Notes: generated from the letters alone by a model not told the origin. Positions 8,736 through 19,272 are shown, counted from the stretch's first letter. The stretch is 64,000 bases of DNA from Legionella fallonii LLAP-10 (GCF_000953135.1 NZ_LN614827.1:4077501-4141500); one strand, 5' to 3'. Made by a program: numbers and translations.

Positions 8736-9998
8736 TTACTCTTGACGTTTCATTGCGTCAAAGAACTCCGCATTAGTCTTATGGTTCTTCATACGCTCTA
8801 ATAAGAATTCAATAGCATCACATTCATCCATAGATTGAAGAATCTTACGCAGGATCCAAGTACGCTGTAAATCTTCTGGACTTAACAGGAGATCCTCTCG
8901 ACGAGTACCTGAGCGGTTAATATTAATTGCAGGGAAAACACGACGCTCAGCAATATTACGGCTCAAGTGGATTTCCATATTACCTGTTCCCTTGAACTCT
9001 TCGTAAATTACTTCGTCCATTTTAGAACCAGTATCAACCAAAGCTGTAGCAATGATAGTCAAGCTACCGCCTTCTTCTATATTCCGTGCAGCACCATATA
9101 AACGCTTAGGTCTTTGTAAGGCATTTGCATCCACTCCCCCAGTAAGTACTTTACCTGATGAAGGAACTACAGTGTTGTATGCACGAGCCAAGCGAGTAAT
9201 AGAATCCAACAAAATCACTACATCACGCTTATGTTCAACTAACCGTTTTGCTTTTTCAATTACCATTTCGGCGACTTGAACATGGCGATTCGCTGGTTCA
9301 TCAAAAGTACTAGCAACCACTTCGCCCTTAACAGAACGTTGCATCTCAGTCACTTCCTCAGGACGCTCATCAATAAGAAGAACAATGAGATAGCACTCTG
9401 GATAATTCTTTTCTATAGAACGTGCGATGTTTTGTAACATCAATGTCTTACCAGCCTTGGGTGGAGAAACAATCAGGCCACGTTGACCTCGGCCAAAAGG
9501 AGCACATAAATCAACAACTCGGGCGGTTAAATCTTCAGTACTACCATTACCTTGCTCCATCACCAAACGCTCTGCGGCAAATAAAGGAGTTAAGTTTTCG
9601 AACAAAATCTTACGTTTAGCACTATCTGGCGTATCGTAGTTGATCTGATCTACTTTTAATAATGCAAAATAACGTTCGCTGTCTTTGGGAGGACGGATTT
9701 TGCCGGAGATGGTATCACCAGATCGAAGACCAAAACGTCTGATTTGACTTGGAGAGACATAAATATCATCGGGACCAGCCAAATAAGAGCCGTCAGAGGA
9801 ACGCAAGAATCCGAAGCCATCGGTCAAAACTTCTAAAACGCCATCACCGTGGATGTCTTCTCCTTTTAAAGCATGGGCCTTAAGAATGGCGAAAATAATG
9901 TCTTGCTTGCGCATACGAGAGGTATTTTCTACCCCCATTTCTTGTGCGATGTTAACGAGATCGGCAATAGGTAATTGCTTAAGTTCACTAAGATTCAT
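8736..9998 (-). CDS. rho: Transcription termination factor Rho
   Basis: Rho is the hexameric RNA-dependent ATPase that terminates transcription. The product is close to E. coli Rho over its whole length. The N-terminal MNLSELKQ and [12 protein letters not shown] region, the RNA-binding DGFGFLRS and [10 protein letters not shown], the Walker A PPKAGKT, and [11 protein letters not shown] with the Q- and R-loops are all present. Starting at ATG 9998 it has 420 residues; this matches the E. coli start and has gagaag upstream, whereas the frame at 10007 does not. trxA, its usual neighbour, is 2 kb away beyond an opposite-strand glycosyltransferase. Confidence 0.98.
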   Translation of the reverse strand: MNLSELKQLPIADLVNIAQEMGVENTSRMRKQDIIFAILKAHALKGEDIHGDGVLEVLTDGFGFLRSSDGSYLAGPDDIYVSPSQIRRFGLRSGDTISGKIRPPKDSERYFALLKVDQINYDTPDSAKRKILFENLTPLFAAERLVMEQGNGSTEDLTARVVDLCAPFGRGQRGLIVSPPKAGKTLMLQNIARSIEKNYPECYLIVLLIDERPEEVTEMQRSVKGEVVASTFDEPANRHVQVAEMVIEKAKRLVEHKRDVVILLDSITRLARAYNTVVPSSGKVLTGGVDANALQRPKRLYGAARNIEEGGSLTIIATALVDTGSKMDEVIYEEFKGTGNMEIHLSRNIAERRVFPAININRSGTRREDLLLSPEDLQRTWILRKILQSMDECDAIEFLLERMKNHKTNAEFFDAMKRQE

Positions 9999-10384
9999 AC
10001 TTCTCACTTGATTTGTTATTTAATGAATTGAATATCCGAGAAAATTTTTGTTAGAGAATAGCAGCTAGGGATTCTGCTGCCTATGAAACACCCTTGCTTT
10101 AAAGACATGTCCCATATAACAAACAGGCTATCACAGCTTTACAACAAGATTCAACATTTTTATGACAAAAAAATGTAAACTAATTTGTAAAGCGTTTTCT
10201 TTATTTTTATTTAATAATAATATCAATAGGTTATAAAATCTTACTCTCTTAACAAGAGAAATAGAAAAACCAATAAATAATGAAATTCAGTACAAATACC
10301 ATACCATAAAAGGAAAAAACATATCTATTTGAATCATATTAGGGGAAAATACATCGACTCAAAACATATTAGGGATTATAGATC
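9999..10384. other. AT-rich intergenic region between rho and GT2 gene
   Basis: This divergent spacer must hold the rho and glycosyltransferase promoters. It is strongly AT-rich from about 10140 onward. A ten-base direct repeat, catattaggg (first copy catattaggg near 10337, second near 10366), lies just upstream of the glycosyltransferase start. I found no gene or RNA in it. Confidence 0.5.
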
Positions 10385-11863
10385 ATGTTGATAGTTATTT
10401 TTTTTGTTTCGACCCTTTTTATCTTAAGAGCTTTTTTTACCATACGAAAAAATAAAAAAATTATAGCCACTGATAAAGCCTATATTGAAAACTACTACAA
10501 AAATCATTCTTGGAGTGACTTGCCTAAAGTTGTAGTGCAAATTCCTCTTTATAATGAACCATTAGTTATTCGCCGAACCATTGATGCTGTTGCTGCCTTG
10601 GAATATCCTCATGACCGACTAGAAATCCAGTTATTGGATGATTCAACTGATGATACATCGAGTATTATTACCGAGCATTTACAACGATTCAAAAATTCTG
10701 ATATTGCGATTCAACACATACGCAGGGGTAATAAAAATGGATTTAAATCAGGTGCTCTTGATGAGGGACTAAAATATACTGATGCAGAGTACATCGCTAT
10801 TTTTGATGCGGACTTTATTCCGCCCAAAGATTTTCTTTTAAACACTGTGCCTCACTTTTTTAATCACCCCCAATTGGCATTTATCCAAACACGTTGGGAT
10901 TATCTAAATACCTTTTCATCGTTTTTTACCAAGATCCAAGCTGCGAGTATGTTTAAGGCAGACATCTTCAGATTACGCAATCTTGGTAAATTTTCAACAT
11001 TCAGAGGCTCAGGAGGAGTATGGAGAAAACAAGCTATAGTCTCAAGTGGCGGTTGGTATACTCAATCCTTATGTGAAGATAGCAATCTTTCCATGCGCGC
11101 TTATTATAATAACTGGCAAAGCAAATATTTATTTAATGTGTGTTGCTTATGCGAACTACCAGAAAACATAAAGGCTTATAAAAATCAGCGCATTCGATGG
11201 AGCCAAGGAGGGATGCAAAATGCCATACAAATGCTTGCGATGGGAAAAAGTAAAGCATTATGGGAACAAACGTCATTCAAACTGAAATTGACGCAGATAA
11301 AAGACTTCTTTGTGCAAAGTAATAGCCTTTTATGTTTTCTCTGCTTATTAGTCTTGCCCTCTTTAGTTTTGTTGGTCTTTAAAACCCCTTATAAAGACTT
11401 TTTTATTCAAACCATGCAAAACATCATCATTTTGCTCTCATTTATCAATATAATTGCTGTTTATATGTATCAGTCCTTATTTGTTGGCTGGAAAAAAGCT
11501 TTTTTATTTACCCCCTTATTTTTTATTTCACAGCTAATGCCACTGGCCAATTATTCTTTTGGCATCATTAAAGCGATTTTAGGCGTATCAAGTGAGTTCA
11601 AACGAACCCCTAAATCAGGAGGAGATTTGTTGCGCCATCCGTCATTGTTTATTGAAAATCAAAAAGAAAAAATAGGATATTGGGGGATTGTACTTAGCGA
11701 ACTAACCGCTTCTTCTATTTTTGGATACTTTGCTGTTAAAATTAGTGATTATTCCAATGTCGTCGCTATTCCTTTCTTCTTCTTCTCTTTATGTTTTGCT
11801 GTGCCGTGTTTCTTATCTATACGCGAAGCGTTCAATTTGATGAGCTTATCTTCAAATAGATAA
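10385..11863 (+). CDS. Processive GT2 glycosyltransferase (cellulose/glucomannan synthase-like)
   Basis: This is a membrane-bound family 2 glycosyltransferase that uses a nucleotide sugar at the inner membrane. One helix at the N-terminus is followed by the catalytic domain with QIPLYNEP, the acidic motif LLDDSTDDT, the DAD motif in IFDADFIPP and the acceptor motif QRIRW. Four or five hydrophobic segments follow from about residue 310. This layout matches CesA-like synthases, but sugar and product cannot be told by eye. It is a single gene on the + strand between rho and trxA, both on the minus strand, so it interrupts a linkage conserved in many gammaproteobacteria. High AT content upstream hints at insertion. 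Confidence 0.85.
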   Translation: MLIVIFFVSTLFILRAFFTIRKNKKIIATDKAYIENYYKNHSWSDLPKVVVQIPLYNEPLVIRRTIDAVAALEYPHDRLEIQLLDDSTDDTSSIITEHLQRFKNSDIAIQHIRRGNKNGFKSGALDEGLKYTDAEYIAIFDADFIPPKDFLLNTVPHFFNHPQLAFIQTRWDYLNTFSSFFTKIQAASMFKADIFRLRNLGKFSTFRGSGGVWRKQAIVSSGGWYTQSLCEDSNLSMRAYYNNWQSKYLFNVCCLCELPENIKAYKNQRIRWSQGGMQNAIQMLAMGKSKALWEQTSFKLKLTQIKDFFVQSNSLLCFLCLLVLPSLVLLVFKTPYKDFFIQTMQNIIILLSFINIIAVYMYQSLFVGWKKAFLFTPLFFISQLMPLANYSFGIIKAILGVSSEFKRTPKSGGDLLRHPSLFIENQKEKIGYWGIVLSELTASSIFGYFAVKISDYSNVVAIPFFFFSLCFAVPCFLSIREAFNLMSLSSNR

Positions 11864-11869
11864 ACTGTC

Positions 11870-11950
11870 ATCCCGGTGAACTCAGGGAATCATTCACAAT
11901 TGAAGCATAGTGCTAAATTGATGAAAGATTCCCGCCTTCGCGGGAATGAC
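11870..11950. repeat. REP/BIME-like palindromic unit
   Basis: An outer inverted pair (tgtcatcccgg at 11871 and cgggaatgaca at its right end) encloses about 55 bases and a perfect tcccgc-cttc-gcggga hairpin at 11930-11945. The hairpin is the same as that at 4730-4745. It sits between the convergent glycosyltransferase and trxA genes, a usual place for such units, and may act as a bidirectional transcript end. Confidence 0.6.
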
Positions 11951-11992
11951 ATAAAACGAGTCAGTCGATACTACTGATGATGGATTCTTTGA

Positions 11993-12319
11993 TTAAACGT
12001 GACTTTCGACAAAAGCACTTAATTGTGATTTGGACAATAAGCCCATTTTTACAGCTTCGACTTCGCCATTTTTAAATAAAATTAAAGTAGGAATACTCAT
12101 CACACCAAATTTTGATGGAGCTTGAGGGTTTTCATCTATATTTATTTTAGCAAAAATCACGTCTTTACCGTGTGTTGCAGCCACTTCTTCTAAAATTGGC
12201 GTTAGAGCGCGGCATGGGCCACACCACTCAGCCCAAAAGTCGACTAGCACTGGTTTACCTGCATTGATAACATCTTGCTCAAAGCTTGCATCTGTTATCG
12301 TTTTAATATGATCACTCAT
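11993..12319 (-). CDS. trxA: Thioredoxin 1
   Basis: This is the general cytoplasmic dithiol reductant. The active site WAEWCGPCRAL is intact, and the cis-proline segment SIPTLILFKNG follows at the expected spacing. Length is 108 residues. The ATG at 12319 has gagg upstream. rsmE lies immediately upstream on the same strand (36 bp), so the two may be cotranscribed. Confidence 0.96.
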   Translation of the reverse strand: MSDHIKTITDASFEQDVINAGKPVLVDFWAEWCGPCRALTPILEEVAATHGKDVIFAKINIDENPQAPSKFGVMSIPTLILFKNGEVEAVKMGLLSKSQLSAFVESHV

Positions 12320-12355
12320 GTTTAGACCTCAGTTATTTATCACTCCAATCTACTA

Positions 12356-13084
12356 TTATAGATCACCGCCAACAGCTTGCAACACACTTAATGCAGTAAT
12401 CGCTGCAGTTTCTGTACGTAATATTCTAGGCCCAAGAGATAAAGGAGAAAATCCATGCTGATAGGCCATAGTGACCTCATCGTGACTCAGCCCCCCTTCG
12501 GGGCCGATAACCAAAGCAATTTCCGAAGAGCCAATTGCATAGTCTCGCCATGTAACATTGCCTTCGGGATGCAAGATGAACTTTAATTGGGCTTGGGTTG
12601 TTTTTACGTAATATTCCAAAGCCAATGGTGGATGAACGGTTGGAATTGTATTGCGCCCGGATTGTTCACAAGCCGCGACAACAATAGCTTGCCATTGATG
12701 TAGTTTTTTTTCCAGACGCTCTTTATCTAATTTAACAACGCAACGTTCTGTGATTAATGGAGTAATACTTGCTACGCCTAACTCCACGGACTTTTGCATC
12801 ACTAACTCCATGCGTTCCCCCTTGGAAATGGCTTGGGCTAAATGGATCATTAAGGGGGACTCTCTGCTTTTCTCTATTACCGCCTCTACATGGACAACTA
12901 CCTGTTTCTTTTTTACTGTTTCGATAGTTGCTGTAAATTCACGATTATCACCACAAAATAAAGTGATTTTCTCTCCAGGCTGCATACGTAAAACCACAGC
13001 AACATGTTGTCCCGCCTCGGAGGATAACTCTAAAGCTTGCCCACTTTGATAATTACCTGGTTGATAAATACGTATTTCTCTCAC
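12356..13084 (-). CDS. rsmE: 16S rRNA m3U1498 methyltransferase RsmE
   Basis: RsmE methylates U1498 of 16S rRNA. It is a SPOUT-class enzyme with an N-terminal PUA-like domain and a C-terminal knot. The knot motifs are clear: LVIGPEGGLSHDE and LGPRILRTETAAITAL. ALVIGPEGG lies at about residue 190. Length of 242 fits. The start is GTG at 13084. Confidence 0.95.
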   Translation of the reverse strand: MREIRIYQPGNYQSGQALELSSEAGQHVAVVLRMQPGEKITLFCGDNREFTATIETVKKKQVVVHVEAVIEKSRESPLMIHLAQAISKGERMELVMQKSVELGVASITPLITERCVVKLDKERLEKKLHQWQAIVVAACEQSGRNTIPTVHPPLALEYYVKTTQAQLKFILHPEGNVTWRDYAIGSSEIALVIGPEGGLSHDEVTMAYQHGFSPLSLGPRILRTETAAITALSVLQAVGGDL

Positions 13085-13234
13085 CTTAATTCACCACTAA
13101 TAAATAAAAAAATAATACTCTTCCAAGCAGAACGTCACTACTTGATGCTAATCGCATTCCACAGTATCACAAAAATTACTTATTTTCGTCTGCTATGCTA
13201 GAATTTTGACTTTCACAATAGACATGGAATATTT

Positions 13235-14626
13235 ATGACCACAACACGCATAGAATCAGATAGTATGGGTGAAATTGCAGTCCCTGCAGATAAATATTGG
13301 GGCGCTCAAACGGAACGCTCGTTACATCACTTTAATATCGGTAAGGACATCATACCACGTGAAGTCACTCATGCTTTTGGCATTTTAAAAAAGGCAGCCG
13401 CATTAACTAATTTAGAATTAGGAAAATTGCCCAAAGATAAAGCTGATTTAATTATTAAAGCGGCAGAAGAAGTCAGTGAGGGCAAATTGGACTCTCATTT
13501 TCCCTTGCATGTTTGGCAGACAGGTAGTGGTACTCAATCCAATATGAACACCAATGAAGTTATTTCCAATAGAGCAATAGAAATGGCTGGTGGCAGCATG
13601 GGTAGCAAAACCCCCATTCACCCTAATGATCATGTCAATATGTCTCAGTCATCAAATGACACCTTCCCAACAGCCATGCATATAGCAACAGCCCTAGCCT
13701 TTAATAAAAAGCTATTACCTGCTGTACGCAATTTGCGCGATGCTTTTGCGGTCAAAGTAGCTGCATTTAAAGACATCGTAAAAATAGGCCGAACCCATTT
13801 GCAAGATGCCGTCCCCATTACTCTAGGTCAAGAGTTCTCAGGTTATGTAGCCCAACTCGATGCGTGTATCCATAGACTTGAAGAAGTATTACCTGAATTG
13901 TATGAGTTGGCTGCAGGTGGTACAGCAGTTGGAACTGGATTAAATACTCATCCACAATTTGCAATTAAAGTAGCAGAACATGTTGCTAAAATAACTAAAT
14001 TACCTTTTGTTACTGCACCAAATAAATTTGCGGCGTTAGCATCTCATGAACCCCTGGTTTTTGCACACAGCGCAATGAAAACTCTTGCTTGTGCCTTAAT
14101 GAAAATTGCTAATGACATCCGCTGGTTAGCCTCCGGCCCACGCTGTGGTATTGGCGAATTAATCATTCCAGAAAATGAACCCGGCTCTTCTATTATGCCT
14201 GGCAAGGTAAATCCCACTCAATGTGAGGCAATGACGATGGTTTGTGCCCAAGTTCTAGGCAATGATACCACCGTGGGAATCGCTGCGAGCCAAGGCAATT
14301 TTGAACTGAATGTATTTAAACCCGTCATTATCTTCAATGTACTTCATTCATTGAACCTATTGGCTGATAGCTGCCATTCATTCCAAGAGTTTTGTGCCGA
14401 AGGAATTGAAGCGAATCATCAAGTGATTGATTACTACTTGCATCACTCGTTAATGCTCGTAACCGCTCTTAACCAACATATAGGGTATGACAAAGCAGCA
14501 AAAATCGCTAAAACGGCCTACCATGAGAATACTTCGTTGCAAGAGGCGGCAGTGAAATTAGGCTTTTTGACCGCGGAACAGTTCGCAGAATATGTCAAAC
14601 CAGAGGAAATGATTTCACCAAAGTAG
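13235..14626 (+). CDS. fumC: Class II fumarate hydratase
   Basis: FumC interconverts fumarate and malate in the TCA cycle without an iron-sulfur cluster. The fumarase/aspartase signature [11 protein letters not shown] is present, along with [11 protein letters not shown] and [10 protein letters not shown]. The 463-residue length is typical. It stands alone, and a strong hairpin follows the stop. Confidence 0.97.
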   Translation: MTTTRIESDSMGEIAVPADKYWGAQTERSLHHFNIGKDIIPREVTHAFGILKKAAALTNLELGKLPKDKADLIIKAAEEVSEGKLDSHFPLHVWQTGSGTQSNMNTNEVISNRAIEMAGGSMGSKTPIHPNDHVNMSQSSNDTFPTAMHIATALAFNKKLLPAVRNLRDAFAVKVAAFKDIVKIGRTHLQDAVPITLGQEFSGYVAQLDACIHRLEEVLPELYELAAGGTAVGTGLNTHPQFAIKVAEHVAKITKLPFVTAPNKFAALASHEPLVFAHSAMKTLACALMKIANDIRWLASGPRCGIGELIIPENEPGSSIMPGKVNPTQCEAMTMVCAQVLGNDTTVGIAASQGNFELNVFKPVIIFNVLHSLNLLADSCHSFQEFCAEGIEANHQVIDYYLHHSLMLVTALNQHIGYDKAAKIAKTAYHENTSLQEAAVKLGFLTAEQFAEYVKPEEMISPK

Positions 14627-14645
14627 GATATTGTTCTTGAATTTA

Positions 14646-14674
14646 AAACGCGATTGCCCTAGGTAATCGCGTTT
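14646..14674 (+). terminator. Hairpin after fumC
   Basis: Ten-base arms aaacgcgatt and aatcgcgttt flank a nine-base loop, ending in ttt then ctatg. The T-run is short, so it is a probable but not ideal intrinsic terminator for fumC. Confidence 0.65.
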
Positions 14675-14731
14675 CTATGATGAAGGATCAACTTGCAGCC
14701 TATGAAATAGGCTCAAATCAGGAAGTAAATA

Positions 14732-16339
14732 ATGCAATCTATTGGTTTTACAACGATAAAAAGTCAAGTGTGTAAAATAGTTCCAACATCTCTGTTAAAC
14801 GTATGTCAAGATCGCAAACTCACACAGTATTTCTATTTAATTTTAGGATTTTCCTTATTCCTTCATCTAATATCTATCGCTACAACAGTGTTAATTGTAG
14901 AGGAAGCCTATTATTGGAATTACGCCCAGCATCTTGATTTTAGTTATCTTGATCATCCCCCAATGGTAGCCATTCTTATCAAACTGTCCACTTTAATATT
15001 TGGAACTACCGAATTTGGTGTTCGAGCAATAACCATATTCTGTTTCATAATCACAGCAACTTATAGCTACAAGCTTACCCAGTTAATCAATAAAAACTCA
15101 GCCCCTTATGCACTAATACTACTGGCAATATTGCCTTTTTTTTTCTTACACTCACAAATCATTACCCCTGATGTCCCACTTATTGCCTGCTGGTCTGCAT
15201 CCATTTATTGCCTTTATCGAGCACTGGTTCGTAATGAAGCAAACCTCTATTATCTTGCAGGCATTTGGCTGGGACTGGGCATGCTATCAAAATATACTAT
15301 TGCCTTAGTAGGACTAGCTGCGCTTGTTTATATATTGCTGATACCCTCGGCTCGCTATTGGCTCAGACGAAAAGAACCCTATTTTTGTGCCGGAATTGCA
15401 TTGCTCATTTTTACACCTGTCATTTATTGGAATGCAACACACCAATGGGTTTCTTTTATATTTCAAAGCAGCCGCCGTTTAGTATCCACCTCATCCATAC
15501 GTCTGCACCATGTCATTTTATTAACTCTATTCTTCTTGATGCCCATTGGTATTTATGGTTTCTGCCAGCTCATGAAGAAAAATAGCCCGGAAATATCAAG
15601 CATCAGTACCAATACAAAGCACTTTATGCGTATTTTCACCTTAGTTCCATTAACAATTTTTGCCTTATTTAGCTTAAATCACGCTGTAAAATTCAATTGG
15701 GTAGGGCCTATCTTTTTAGCACTGATTCCATGGCTTGCAGCCCTTATTGCTAACAATCCAGCGACCCGCCTATCTTGGTTGAAATCCTGTGTTTTTTTAT
15801 TAGGTTGTTATGCCATTATTCTAATGTTTCTGTTCTTTAATACATCCCAAACAATCCATAAAAAATATCTTAAGGACATCCTTGCCTGGGATAAATTGAC
15901 ACAACAATTTAATATCCTTGCGGCAAAAATTGAAGAAGAAATGCAACAAAGTCCAACATTTGTCCCTTTAGACAGTTATCACATAGGGAGCGAGTTATCT
16001 TTTTATCAAGCAAAACTGCTATCCCAAGGGGGTATAACAAAAAGCTACCCTGTAGCAGGCTCCCATGTTTTTGGTAATAACAGCTTAATGTATCGTTATT
16101 GGTCCAATAAAATAGATTATTTAGATAAACCATTAATTTTAATCTCGACCGAGCCAGCCTCCTTCGACAATCCAATACTTAAGGAGCAAACCATAGAACA
16201 ATCAGTGATGAAAAGAATAGTCTCAGTAAGTCAAGGACAAGGTATAAAAGGTATTCCTTACTACTACAAGGTGGTGCGAATAAGGAAAAAAAATGCTATT
16301 TCTCATCCAGATGATTTCATCTATAATCAAGGGCAGTAA
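14732..16339 (+). CDS. ArnT/PMT-like membrane glycosyltransferase (copy 1)
   Basis: This is an integral-membrane GT-C glycosyltransferase of the ArnT/PMT (GT39/GT83) type, which takes a sugar from a polyprenyl phosphate and adds it to a lipid or glycan on the periplasmic side. The first loop has EEAYYWNYAQHLDFSYLDHP, with the acidic residues expected for catalysis; about ten to twelve hydrophobic segments follow. Length is 535 residues. The next gene is a clear paralogue. A GT2-GtrA gene just downstream on the other strand is a plausible source of the lipid-linked sugar. ATG 14732 has aggaag upstream. The acceptor is unknown; lipid A, core or protein are all possible. Confidence 0.82.
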   Translation: MQSIGFTTIKSQVCKIVPTSLLNVCQDRKLTQYFYLILGFSLFLHLISIATTVLIVEEAYYWNYAQHLDFSYLDHPPMVAILIKLSTLIFGTTEFGVRAITIFCFIITATYSYKLTQLINKNSAPYALILLAILPFFFLHSQIITPDVPLIACWSASIYCLYRALVRNEANLYYLAGIWLGLGMLSKYTIALVGLAALVYILLIPSARYWLRRKEPYFCAGIALLIFTPVIYWNATHQWVSFIFQSSRRLVSTSSIRLHHVILLTLFFLMPIGIYGFCQLMKKNSPEISSISTNTKHFMRIFTLVPLTIFALFSLNHAVKFNWVGPIFLALIPWLAALIANNPATRLSWLKSCVFLLGCYAIILMFLFFNTSQTIHKKYLKDILAWDKLTQQFNILAAKIEEEMQQSPTFVPLDSYHIGSELSFYQAKLLSQGGITKSYPVAGSHVFGNNSLMYRYWSNKIDYLDKPLILISTEPASFDNPILKEQTIEQSVMKRIVSVSQGQGIKGIPYYYKVVRIRKKNAISHPDDFIYNQGQ

Positions 16340-16459
16340 CAACTCTTCAGAATACTAGTGCTTCAGCGTTAGCAAACTGGAGCAACTTACAAAATAACCC
16401 CCTTGTTTAAAATCAAGAAGGCATATAAAAAACTGTAATTTTTTAGTAGTACAAACTAA

Positions 16460-17983
16460 ATGACTAGTCTATTTAAAGCATATTCAGCGAGCTCACAGAA
16501 AGCTCCAAAAATCTTATTCTATCTGTTGATGATTTTGGTGTTTTCCCTATTAATCCATTTATTTTGTATGATCTCAACTGATCTGTTAGTTGAAGAAGCA
16601 TACTACTGGAATTATGCCCAACATCTTGATTTTAGCTATCTGGACCATCCTCCCATGGTCGCTTTGCTCATCAAACTATCTACCACCGTTTTTGGTATGA
16701 ATGATTTCAGTGTACGGTTGGGCAGCTTACTATGCTGGTTCCTCACTATGCTTTTCAGCTATAAATTAACCTCATCAATCGAGCGTAATGCTGGCATGTA
16801 TGCTGTAATGTTCTTATCAGTATTACCTTTTTTTTTCTGGCAAACGCTGGTTATTACGCCTGATTTACCACTCTTAGCATGCTGGTCAGCTGCTCTTTAT
16901 TGTCTTTATCGTGCCCTCATCTCAAATGAAGCAAACTACTGGTACCAAGCAGGCATTTGGCTAGGATTAGGAATGCTATCAAAATACACCATTGTTTTAC
17001 TTGGATTGGCGACTCTTTTCTACATAACGACGACCCCTTCTGCTCGCTTCTGGTTTAAACGCAAGGAACCCTATCTCTGTGCAGTTATTGCTGCAGTAAT
17101 ATTTTCTCCAGTGATTTACTGGAATGCAACTCATGAATGGATATCTTTTTTGTTCCAAAGCAAGCGGCGTTTTGCCTCTACCACCTCTATCGATTTGCAT
17201 TATCTTCTTGCATTGGTTGTTTTATTTATCACTCCATTAGGTGTTTTCGGTTTATGGGAGCTATTGAAAAAAAATACTCTTGCGAATGTTCAAGATGCAT
17301 ACAATGCCATACGCTTTATGCGTATTTTTATTCTGATCCCCTTAGCTTTTTTTGCATTGTATAGCCTTAATCACGAAGTCAATTTAAACTGGATAGGTCC
17401 TCTGTTTTTGGCTCTTGTCCCCTGGCTTGCCATGCTCATGACCAATTATCCCAAAAAACGTAATTTATGGCTTGGCTCTGCCTTCTTGTTGCTAGCATGC
17501 TACGGTGGAGTAACCTTGTTTACTGTTTTTAACACGTCTAAGGTGGCACAGGAAAAGTTGTTTATAAAAATGGTCGCCTGGGAACGTTTAATTAAACAAT
17601 TTCATCAGGTGGCAGAACAAATTGAGGTCGAAACCCACAAGACACCAATATTTATTCCTTTGGATAATTTTCCAATAGGAAGTGAGCTATCTTTTTATCA
17701 AGCTAAATTTCTGAGCCAAGGCACAATCAAAAAAACATACCCTATATTTGGAGCGCATATTTTTGGTCTTGAAAGTTTAATGTACCGTTTTTGGTCAAAT
17801 GGAATAGAACTTTCGGGAAGACCATTAATACTCATTTCAAAAGAATTATGGCGATTTGAGATGCCTGATATCAACAAACTCACTAAGGAACAGTCAAAAC
17901 TAAAGAAAATATGGTCTTATGGGCAAGGACAGAGAGTAAAAAATATTCCTTTTTATTATAAAGTAGTCGTTATGAAACATTAG
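16460..17983 (+). CDS. ArnT/PMT-like membrane glycosyltransferase (copy 2)
   Basis: This 507-residue protein is a tandem duplicate of the preceding gene. Shared stretches include EEAYYWNYAQHLDFSYLDHP in the first loop, KYTIVLLGLA, PVIYWNATHEW and GSELSFYQAKFLSQG near the C-terminus. The membrane topology appears identical. Divergence is spread along the length, with the N- and C-terminal tails most different, so the copies may serve different acceptors. No strong ribosome-binding site precedes ATG 16460, and 120 bp separate the two genes. Confidence 0.82.
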   Translation: MTSLFKAYSASSQKAPKILFYLLMILVFSLLIHLFCMISTDLLVEEAYYWNYAQHLDFSYLDHPPMVALLIKLSTTVFGMNDFSVRLGSLLCWFLTMLFSYKLTSSIERNAGMYAVMFLSVLPFFFWQTLVITPDLPLLACWSAALYCLYRALISNEANYWYQAGIWLGLGMLSKYTIVLLGLATLFYITTTPSARFWFKRKEPYLCAVIAAVIFSPVIYWNATHEWISFLFQSKRRFASTTSIDLHYLLALVVLFITPLGVFGLWELLKKNTLANVQDAYNAIRFMRIFILIPLAFFALYSLNHEVNLNWIGPLFLALVPWLAMLMTNYPKKRNLWLGSAFLLLACYGGVTLFTVFNTSKVAQEKLFIKMVAWERLIKQFHQVAEQIEVETHKTPIFIPLDNFPIGSELSFYQAKFLSQGTIKKTYPIFGAHIFGLESLMYRFWSNGIELSGRPLILISKELWRFEMPDINKLTKEQSKLKKIWSYGQGQRVKNIPFYYKVVVMKH

Positions 17984-18000
17984 AATGAGGCTCTGAGCTA

Positions 18001-19170
18001 TTACTCTGCAATTTTATTGTAAAACAACCTCTTTTCTTTTTTTCTCCAAATCATTCGAGAGTAAAAAAGATAGTTTAATACAGAGCCCACTACAACCCCC
18101 GAAAACATAATGAGATTTTCTTTTAATAATCCAGATCCCCAATAACTAATTCCTAGTCTCATCCAATTACTTTGAAATCCGACCATAACCAAAGAGTAAC
18201 TGACAAAAAAGGCAAAAGATTTAAATCGTAACTTCAAATTTCTATTTTTAAAGGTAACCCGGTTATTCAAAATAAAATTATTTATTATAGCGACAAGAAC
18301 AGCCAATTGAGCAGCAATAAATGGGGTACAATAGAAGCGAAGGGAGTTATATGCCAAACATTGAAGAATTAAACCAACAAAACCCACTACGCACATGCTG
18401 AGATAGGGCTTTAGCTCTTTAAAACGCAATATGGCTAAGACACGAAGAGAATCAAAGATGCTATTTGCAGGAAGCTTACTTATTCCTTGTACCCTGTCTA
18501 CAAAGGCAATGGGATACTCCGTAATTTTTGCTTTGGTCTTATGCAGGTTCCATAAAAGCTCTAATTTATACGCATAATGATTTGAAATAAATTGCTTTGG
18601 TAACGCTTTATTTAAAGCCAAATAATGAGTCGCTCTGAACCCACTAGTAAAATCTTTATACTTCGGAATAAGGATAATGCGTGCCACTATATTGCCAAAT
18701 TTAGATAGAAATTTACGATGCCATCCCCAATTGTGAGGGATACTTCCCCCTTTAATGTAGCGACTACCGACAACAACATCGTGATCGCGCATTGTCTCTA
18801 TCATTGGCAATAGATAATGTGGCTGATGCGATAAATCAGCGTCAAACTCTACAACAATATCCGCTCCTAAGCGGTTTAATGCATGACGCATTGCTTGTAA
18901 ATAAGCCGACCCCAACCCTGTTTTTTGCGGTTCGGTTATTAAATGCAGTTGCGGATACACTTCTTGAAGACGAGACACTACATCCTGAGTATTATCCGTT
19001 GAACAACTATCAAAAATCAAAATATGGAAACTGAATTCAGAAGAGGACGTTGCTTTAAATACTTGATGAATAGTCTCTTCAATAACCAGAGACTCATTAT
19101 AAGTTGGAATAATAACTACTACTGTTTTCATACTCATAGATAAAGCAAACTCCATTTTGCCGTAGGGCAA
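18001..19170 (-). CDS. Polyprenyl-phosphate glycosyltransferase (DPM1-like) with GtrA domain
   Basis: The first 240 residues are a GT2 domain of the dolichol-phosphate mannose synthase type: VVVIIPTYNES, FDSCSTDNT, EFDADLSHQP and VVGSRYIKGGSIP. The last 130 residues form about four hydrophobic segments like GtrA/PF04138, which help flip or retain lipid-linked sugars. The product would be a polyprenyl-phosphate hexose, the donor needed by the two neighbouring GT-C enzymes, with which it converges (17 bp between stops). The start is uncertain: the domain begins at MKTVVVIIP (19131), and an ATG at 19137 is also possible. Confidence 0.86.
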   Translation of the reverse strand: MPYGKMEFALSMSMKTVVVIIPTYNESLVIEETIHQVFKATSSSEFSFHILIFDSCSTDNTQDVVSRLQEVYPQLHLITEPQKTGLGSAYLQAMRHALNRLGADIVVEFDADLSHQPHYLLPMIETMRDHDVVVGSRYIKGGSIPHNWGWHRKFLSKFGNIVARIILIPKYKDFTSGFRATHYLALNKALPKQFISNHYAYKLELLWNLHKTKAKITEYPIAFVDRVQGISKLPANSIFDSLRVLAILRFKELKPYLSMCVVGFVGLILQCLAYNSLRFYCTPFIAAQLAVLVAIINNFILNNRVTFKNRNLKLRFKSFAFFVSYSLVMVGFQSNWMRLGISYWGSGLLKENLIMFSGVVVGSVLNYLFYSRMIWRKKEKRLFYNKIAE

Positions 19171-19272
19171 CTACATATGGAATAGAAATAGAGCATCTGA
19201 GTATAAAGTAATTTAAACCCATATAAAAGGAAATGCGCCTTATTTACACAAGTTAGCAAACGACTGTAAGGA

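Noticed and set aside
18792..19034. 80-residue frame opposite the GT2-GtrA gene
   Set aside because: Shadow of a well-supported minus-strand gene.
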